Source: Erodium maritimum
Taxonomy: Eukaryota; Streptophyta; Magnoliopsida; Geraniales; Geraniaceae
Assembly: GCA_963921825.1 (NCBI GenBank)
Contig: OY997592.1
Span: 32,219,730-32,283,729 of the forward strand
Length of the DNA: 64,000 bases
Direction: 5' to 3'
Shown: piece after piece, positions 57,528 to 64,000 of the stretch
Numbering within the stretch: the stretch's first letter is position 1
Layout of the letters: the number at the start of each line of letters is the position of its first letter
Program-made: the position numbers and the translations under genes
Notes under the pieces: model-generated
Databases searched by the model: none
The model's input: the letters and a program-made list of their open reading frames with translations, nothing else
What the model was told of the DNA's origin: nothing

Positions 57528-58421
57528 TTACCGACCGCGGTATTTCTTGAAGCTCGCGGAGTTCCCGTGACTCTTAAACAGATGTATTGCCCCTTATGCA
57601 AGGCATGTATGGAAATTACTGACCATATATTCTACTCCATTGTGCTCTTTCTTGGTGGCTTTAAGTTCATGTGTCCTCGTGGTGGGGAGTTGTATGGGCT
57701 ATGCCTCGTACTTTCAGTGAAGTAGTTTGTTTGTGGAAAGGTTTGGGTTCAAACCATTGGTGGAAGTCTTGGGTTAGGGTATGTTACATTCTGGATTTTA
57801 CGGAATGAGTTGGTTTTCAACTTGGCAATGGATTGTGGAGAGGCAGTGTTCGGAAATATTCAGAATCATTCGTTTTGTATTTTGTGGCAGGCGGGTTTGA
57901 TTCGTGCTATCTCGTTTTCGGATTGGCAACGTCGACCCAGGTGATGTTTACGTTTGAGGAAGCGTAGGGGAAGGTCGTTGGTTTAGGATCGAGGTTGCTT
58001 TGGTTTTGAGACCTGGTTTGGTCATGAGGGTACGATGAGTGCCTGTTCAAGAGTCATTGTCAGGCTTCGCCTGTTCCCATTAGGATCCAGTGAGTACTAT
58101 CCGGGGGACTTTATGGGGCCGATCTGCTACGGAGCAGAGGGGCGCGAATTACTTAGTTCCTTTGGGAACAAAGGATTCACCATGTTCACCCCGAGGTACC
58201 GTTCATCGTTTCGGGTGGGACGCTTGGTTTTTGGTCTCTTGAGTCACTGTTCATTGGCCCGGGGGTTTTTATTGTTTCTTCCCTGTTTTGTTTGGTTCGC
58301 TCTTTTTCCGGGGTTTGTTCCCACAGCTCCAGATGAGAGCTCCTTTGTTTTGGTTGCGTTGTAGATTGATCCTTCTTGGATCCTTCTTTTTTTCAATAAA
58401 ATTTTCGAGCATATAAATAAA
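57528..58421 (+). pseudogene. LINE ORF2 C-terminal zinc-binding region and 3' tail
   Basis: After the TSD the frame reads FLEARGVPVTL, then CPLCKACMEITDHIF, a Cys-Cys-His signature of the zf-RVT region of plant LINEs (the final Cys is not seen). About 58035-58370 is 3' untranslated sequence. A GATCC-TTCTTGGATCC hairpin and TTTTTTTCAATAAAA lie near the end (58367-58402), and the terminal sequence ATATAAATAAA is a short A-rich end, not a clean poly(A). Confidence 0.8.
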
Positions 58422-58701
58422 ATATGTTCGCAGCGGATTAAAAGTATTCAATCCTTAAACGATCTATTTGCATTTGAATCAATGATAAAATTAAAATGTT
58501 ACTTACTTGATATGAAGAACAAAATTGATTTAGCTCTGAAACTACGAAGCCTCTAGTGTATCCACACCGAGTAACGATCTGATGCTTTCAACTATCGAGA
58601 CGGCTACGAGAAGAACGATTCTTCTCTTTGGTTGTTTGGGAGAGCATAGAAAAGGAGGCTAGAGAAATAAATTTGATTTTTTTCCTTAACCCTAATATGC
58701 T

Positions 58702-58711
58702 CTTTATATAC
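58702..58711 (-). promoter_or_regulatory. TATA box of the F LTR
   Basis: Complement TATATAAAGA within GAGGTATATAAAGAGC, about 1.14 kb from the LTR start on the minus strand, preceded by a CCAAT-like TTGGACCCAATAATT stretch. A reasonable U3/R boundary. Confidence 0.55.
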
Positions 58712-59851
58712 CTCTAATTATTGGGTCCAAGACTCAATTGGCCTTTAAACCCGATTGGGCCTAGGGAAAAACCCAATAATCTCCCACTTAACTAGATCTA
58801 ATCAGTCAAGAACTCCAATATTTATTATATTTCTGTGTTAGCAGAAGGTATAACAAATACACCATCTAGATCATTGCAATTAATTATCATATAATAAATT
58901 AAATGATCTTAAACATCAAACGTCACTCGTAAGTGTGTGACCATATAGGTTCAACGCTAAACCAGTAGTAATTAATCTCATTAACTACTAATTGAGGTTG
59001 GCATCTAACAACACTCTCCGATGATCGGATAACATGAATATCAGTATCCAATAAAGACGAACCTGGTTTAAGGATGATGAATTGTTTTCCTTCCATCTTT
59101 CCAACTCCAGATTATCCTAGGGTATGGTTTGACTGTCAAACCCTAATAGATAACCACTATGTTTCATGTTGATCATTACTGGTTGTTGAATGACTTTAAG
59201 AAACTCCTTTCAACCATAAGATTCATAACAACATAGAGGTCAAACTCATTACCTTGAGTTGATGGATTCCCTCTTGACTCGCCACTGATTATATAGGTAT
59301 TCAATTATACTCAATGACCTTTCAACTAGCATTTTTACACATTAGGTGTCCAATATCAAAGTATAACAAGCTATCTATTAATCACTATGGTGATCTCAGG
59401 TCAAAGAACAAAACAATATACATTTGCTCCTAAAGAAAATTTCCAAATTAACAGTGTAGGTAAAATCAACCATTTGGAAATCTCACTTTTGGTCAGTTCA
59501 ATGATCATATCCACTATATGCATCATCTATATTATGACTTAATGAATGAGATCCATTAATACTCATCCAATGAGTATTGCTATACATATATTGGTCTATA
59601 TGGATCACCTTAGTCCTAGTAGGATGATCCTATGACCAATAACACATTTAGATCAAACTCTATAATACTTGACTCTCATCATCATAATCCCTATTATGAT
59701 GACAAGTATATCAGTTTAATCAATGACTTATCATATCTAATGCCAATAAACATTCATATATGATAACAATAAAAGACATAATATTAGTCGCCACTAATAA
59801 GAAAAACACGATATGAAGTGTGCTAAAAACAATGTTCCATGAAGATTAACA

Positions 59852-61254
59852 TTTAACTAGAGCCAAACATTCATGAATTTCAATCTTATATTCCACTTGC
59901 GCTTGTCAAACTCCTTTGAACCAAGCACCTTAGTGAAAGGATTTGCATCGTTTTCCTTTTGTTCCAACTTCAGAATTTGAACGTCTCCACGTTCAAGTAT
60001 TTCTATAATCAGAAGAAACTTTTGAAGAACGTGTTTGGATTTCTGGTGTGCTCTTGGCTCCTTAGCTTGTGCAATAACGCCCGTATTGTCACAAAACAAA
60101 GGAACACTTTCCTTTACTGAAGGAACCATACCAAGCTCAGTTAAGAACTTCTTTATCCATACACCTTCCTCAACAGCATCACATGCAGTTATGTATTCTA
60201 CTTCGGTTACTGAATTAGCTACGGCAGCTTGTTTGGAACTCTTCCAACTTATTGCTCCACCATTAAAGGTAAAACCATAACAAGAATTAGATTTGCTACT
60301 ATCCTTATCTAATGCAAAACTTGCATCGATATGGATTAACAATTTAAGCTCGTTATCTCCATATATGAGGAATTGGTCTTTAGTTCTTCCCAAGTACTTA
60401 AGAATAGTTTTAACAACTTTCCAATGTGCCTCAACAAGATTTCCTTGGTACCTACTTGCTACTCCTAGCACATAGGCAACATCCGGTCTCGTACATATCA
60501 TGATATATATGATAGCTCCCACTACGTTAGCATATGGGATTCTACTCATGTGTTCTCTTTCCTCTAGGGTCATAAGACTATCCTCCTTAGAAAGAGAAGT
60601 TCTAGTTCCAATAGGTAAATACCATTTTTGGAATTATCCATGTGATACTTCCTTAACATAGTATCAATATATACAGATTGGGAGATCCCAAGCAACTTCC
60701 TTGATCTATCTCTATAGACCTTTATTTCAAGAATATAAGCTGCTTCTCCCATATTTTTCACAAAGAACTTTTCAAATGGCCAAATATTTGTTTCTTGCAT
60801 GGCTGACACACATTTCCTATTAGCAATATGTCATCTACATATAACACTAGGAAAATGACAACGCTCCCACTAACCTTCTTGTACACACATAGCTCCTTTT
60901 CACAACGCACAAAATTGAACTTTTCAATTGTCATGTTAAAATGAATGTTCCAAATATGAGAAGCTTTCTTTAATACATATATGGATCGTTATAGCTTACA
61001 TACTTTACTAGGAGCAGATGACAATGTGAAATATTCAGGTTGAGTCATATAAACATCTTCCTTGAGCTCACCATTAAGGAAAGCCATTTTCACATCCATT
61101 TGTCAAAACTCATAATCATAGTATGCAACAATAACAAGCAAAATCCGAACAGATTCGAGCATTTCTATAGGGGGAATGTTTCTTCATAATCAATACCTTC
61201 CTTTTGATTATACCCCTTTAGTAACTAGGCGGGCTTTAAAGGTTTCAACCTTAC
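59852..61254 (-). pseudogene. RNase H and RT remnant of copia F
   Basis: Minus strand: a 238-codon frame at 59857-60573 with SRIPYANVVGAIIYIMICTR, LKYLGRTKDQFLIYG, ISWKSSKQAAVANSVTEVEY, VPLFCDNTGVIAQAKEPR and KSKHVLQKF (RNase H complete and the least damaged in the window). RT follows at about 60570-61250 with LVLYVDDILLIG (YVDD at the complement of 60830-60841), VYKKVSGS and DVKMAFLNGELKEDVYM. Some frameshifts and stops. A9 cuts it at CTTAC (61250-61254); the rest of F is beyond the window. Confidence 0.85.
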
Positions 61255-64000
61255 TGTAATAACCACTCCCGGTCAACGCCAGTCAAACCTGCGAAAACAG
61301 GAAAATTTAAAATTTTTAAGACAGACACTTAATTGAACCTAGAATTGGCCCCGAGGGTCGTACCGGACTTAAGTTAGGAAATGTTGACTTTTCGCTGGAA
61401 AAGTCAACCGAGCGACGTTTTGGTCCATTCGAGGACCGTTCTGGATCCAAAAGGCTTAACCGTCGTCGCAATGGTCTTAGTTGAGTCGTTTCCTTGTAGC
61501 CCGTCAAGTTTCGTAATTTCTTGGAAAAAGTGCTCGTTCGGGTCCCGAAACGTCCGAATTTCGCGAATCTGATTGGAAAATATCTTCTAGATATTTTTCC
61601 AAAAAGGTGTGGGACCCACCTTGCCACTTGTCAAACAAATGGTTGTGTTAGGTTTTGGGGGAAAACAAAGATGAGGACATAAGGGGGGTTCGGCCACACC
61701 CTTTAGAAAGAGAAAAAAAATAGAAAAAAAGAGAAGAGAGTTAGAGAGAGAAGGAGAAGGAAGAAGAGAGAAAAAGAGAGAAGGAGCTTGGGTCTTGCCA
61801 TTATTCACGTTCATCCAACCCTTGGATCATCTCAAAGTTAGGAGAATCGAACTCACACCGTCTTCCTCTACGGTAATCACCAAACCGATCTTCGTTTTGT
61901 CAAGTTCTAAAATTAGGTTTTGGTTTAAAACTAGTAGTTTAGGGTTGTATTGAGGTTGGGGGATCGTTGGAGACATTTTGGAGACGTTTTGGGGTGAAGA
62001 GGGACGTTTTCCGGTGACCGGGAGCTCGGGGGGAGCTCCGGCCACCATAGGGTGTGGCCGGTTGGCCATGGGGTGGCTGGCCGGAGCTAGGGCCGGCCAC
62101 CACCATGGTGGGCCGGGCCCACTTGAACCCTAGCCATCCACAGCCAAGGTGGGCCGGGTGGGGCCCACGTGCTCGGGTGCTCGAGTTTCGTGTTTGGGTG
62201 GTTTAGAACGTTCCCCGGGTCATTAATCCACAACCGGATCGAAATTTGGAATTAAATTGTGAAAGTTGTAACTGACGGGTTTAGAAACTTTAAACGCTAA
62301 TTAAATGACTCGGAAGTCGGAATTCGATTACGTCGAGTGCCTAGGAACCCTTGAGTTATTCTAAGACCGTAGAAACGAAAACGGGAACTTTCGGAGCCCC
62401 TAAAGGGCGTTTCCAAAACCCGGGCAGATTCGCCATGTCGGGCGAATCGGGCTTTTCCGAATCCTTTATCGACAATGTCAAGTAATTGGGAATTTTGGGA
62501 GTGATCGACATTGTCGGGGTTACTTTTGGGCGTCAAGTTATTTAATTTCAGTTTATTCCTGTAAGTTTAAAAGTGCCTTAAAATTGTGTTCTTTTAGATC
62601 GCGCCACCGACCGAGGGAAAGGAAAGCTAGGCGAGTGACCGAGATCACGCCGGAGCTTATTTGTGCGTTTTTGGAGAAAACATACGAGATAGGGAAAAGT
62701 AGCCGGATCTCGGCCTTGAATAGGGAAAGTTAACAGTAGAATTGCATGTGACACCGGGGTGTCGTGGTTTAAGTAGGTTTATCGAACATTAGAAAGGAAT
62801 GATACGGGAACGTAGCGAACTTTAGAAATGCATGTGACACTTAATAGTGTCGTAGGAGCAGTGAACTTATCGATATTAGAATTACTGGAGGCATATGACC
62901 ATGCCCGGAGGTTGATTGTTTAGTTTATGTCTTGGGTGGCCATGAGAGCCCGTGTTTTACTGTTGGAGTCTTGGGTGGCCATGAGTGCCCATGGGGTTGT
63001 TGAGCCCGTGTTTTACTGTTGGTGTGTCTTGGGAGGCCGTGAGTGCCCGTGGGGTTGTTGAGCCCGTGAGTTATTGTCGGTGTGTCTTGGGTGGGCGTGA
63101 GTGCCCGTGGGGCTGCTGAGTCCGTGTTTTACTGTTGGTGTCTTGGGTGTCCATGAATGCCTGTGGAGTATTGAACCTGGGTTGTTGATGTTTGTTGAAC
63201 TTTGCTTGTGATTGTGATTGTGGTTACCTGAGGTTGGAGACCAGTCTTTGTGTCGGGGAAGTTGCGTGAGGTGTGGCTAGCCACCCGACTGAGATCGGGG
63301 GTAGGGGAGAGGTTGTGGGATAGCCTCCCGACTGGGATCGGGAGAAGGTACGCGCGGGTGTGGCTAGTCACCCGACTGAGATCGGGGGTAGGGGAGAGGT
63401 TGTGGGCTAGCCTTCCGACTGAGATCGGGAGAAGTTGCGCGACAGGTCGACCGCCTGACCTGACTGGGATCGGTAAAGGGCGAGAGAGAGAGATGGGTTA
63501 TTGAGCAGCTGGAGTGCGATCCTTTGTGATCTTGTTTGGTGTGCGATCCTTTGTGATCTTGGGTGTTGCGTGGCTGTCATTCGTGTCTTTGGAGGAGGTC
63601 GTCAATCGTTGTGTCGGGTCTACATTACGTGTCCGAGTGTTGAGTCGGTTGAGGAAGGTAACAGTGTGTGTGTGTGTCGGTCGGGTCACTTGACTTTGGG
63701 GATAGTAGTCCCCGGTGTTGAGTTGTTATTGGTGTTACCGGCATTGTCCACTAAGTATGTCGTAGTCAGTCTGTTATCTGTGGTGGTGAGCGAACGCTCA
63801 CCCCTAGCTGCTTTTCCTACAGGTATCGGTCGCAGGTTGGACTAGGTGAGCTTCCGAAGCTTGAAGAGCTAGGAGCGGGATTCTGAATTTACTTTTGAGT
63901 CTAGCGACGTATACCTTGCTTTTTGTCCATTTGTTGGGACGTACCTTTAAGTTGTAAATGATTATTTTTTATGAACAAATGGGGATTTTAAAGTGATTTA
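61255..64000 (+). mobile_element. Family A solo-type LTR, copy A9 (runs off window end)
   Basis: Starts TGTAATAACCACTCCCGG, the A7-type terminus. The left flank is CTTAC; the right end is beyond 64000, so no TSD test. It has a deletion in the proximal block near 61377, where about 70 bp present in the other copies is missing. It contains the GC-rich GCCGGCCACC patch (62010-62170) shared with A4, and the A6/A8-type arrays. Confidence 0.9.
62925..63430 (+). repeat. Tandem arrays in A9
   Basis: 62925-63165: about four units of about 60 bp with GGTGGCCATGAGAGCCCGTG or GGGAGGCCGTGAGTGCCCGT. 63250-63430: three or four units with CTAGCCACCCGACTGAGATC and GGGGGTAGGGGAGAGGTTGT. Fewer units than A6/A8. 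Confidence 0.83.

Larger units (their letters stand above)
50572..58421 (+). mobile_element. LINE (non-LTR retrotransposon), 5' truncated, interrupted by A8
   Basis: Flanked by ATATGTTCGTAGCGGA (50556-50571) and ATATGTTCGCAGCGGA (58422-58437), a 16-bp TSD with one mismatch. Encodes the end of ORF1 and an ORF2 with endonuclease, RT and a zinc-knuckle-like region, then a 3' tail with AATAAAA and a weak AT-rich end. Without A8 and its TSD the LINE is about 4.7 kb. ORF1 lacks its beginning, so it is 5' truncated as usual for target-primed insertion. Confidence 0.9.
50537..59851 (-). mobile_element. 3' LTR of copia F, interrupted by a LINE
   Basis: Right edge GAAGATTAACA directly follows the stop of the F RNase H; left edge TGAAGGATCG. 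Without the LINE (7,850 bp) and one 16-bp TSD it is about 1,449 bp. About 70 bp upstream of the TATA box is an internal AAGTGGGAGATTATTGGG, which looks like a polypurine tract but lies inside the LTR. The left edge is the less certain one, because the partner LTR is outside the window. Confidence 0.65.

Noticed and set aside
58779..58790. AAGTGGGAGAT as the polypurine tract of F
   Set aside because: It lies about 1.07 kb from the RNase H stop and 70 bp before the TATA box; a TGTTAATC start at 59851, directly after RNase H, makes a more sensible LTR. It could still be a relic of another element.
1..64000. Bacterial or phage-type systems (defence islands, operons, toxin-antitoxin pairs)
   Set aside because: No ribosome-binding-site-led gene clusters; all coding signals are eukaryotic retrotransposons.

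Overview
This window is plant nuclear DNA made almost entirely of nested retrotransposons. The evidence is Ty1/copia gag-pol remnants with initiator-Met tRNA primer sites (TGGTATCAGAGC and its complement), a plant-type LINE with an endonuclease/reverse transcriptase ORF, and many TG...CA long terminal repeats flanked by 5-bp target-site duplications (TSDs). A flowering plant, probably a eudicot with a large genome, fits best; I cannot name the species. I see no convincing host gene, tRNA, rRNA, CRISPR array or microbial operon.

The commonest component is a long-LTR family, here called family A. Nine copies (A1-A9; about 2.3-3.3 kb when complete) start TGTAAGAACC or TGTAATAACC and end GGGGCGTGACA. 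Six have exact 5-bp TSDs and one has a 4/5 match. None has an internal region, so I read them as solo LTRs. Their middles carry tandem repeats that differ between copies.

Layout. 1-870 A1 (partial, minus). 871-6368 old LTR debris, with A2 at 2899-5172 and a minus-strand LINE-like scrap. 6369-10469 a decayed minus-strand copia (E), split by A3. 10470-32675 a minus-strand copia of family B (B-outer). Its two LTRs are each split by a family A LTR (A4, A5), and its pre-integrase region is split by a full-length, opposite-strand copy of the same family (B-inner, 17435-25884, 1,688-bp LTRs with no difference noticed). 32676-49407 a minus-strand SIRE-like copia (C) whose RNase H gene is split by a solo LTR (D), which holds A6, which holds A7; C also contains two LTRs of its own type in the opposite orientation. 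49408-50130 is a copia protease/pre-integrase fragment that looks like the other half of E. 50537-61254 is the 3' part of another minus-strand copia (F), with a LINE (50572-58421, 16-bp TSD) in its LTR; the LINE is split by A8. A9 splits F and runs off the window.

The most informative biology is family B. Both copies share loss of the YVDD catalytic box of reverse transcriptase, a D-to-N change at the first integrase aspartate, a broken protease triad, a broken zinc knuckle and a gag core deletion. Yet B-inner has matching LTRs and an exact TSD. This suggests a family that kept moving with proteins supplied in trans, and whose conserved leader holds a 17-bp inverted repeat. The other striking point is the excess of solo LTRs and self-nesting, which records much LTR-LTR recombination.
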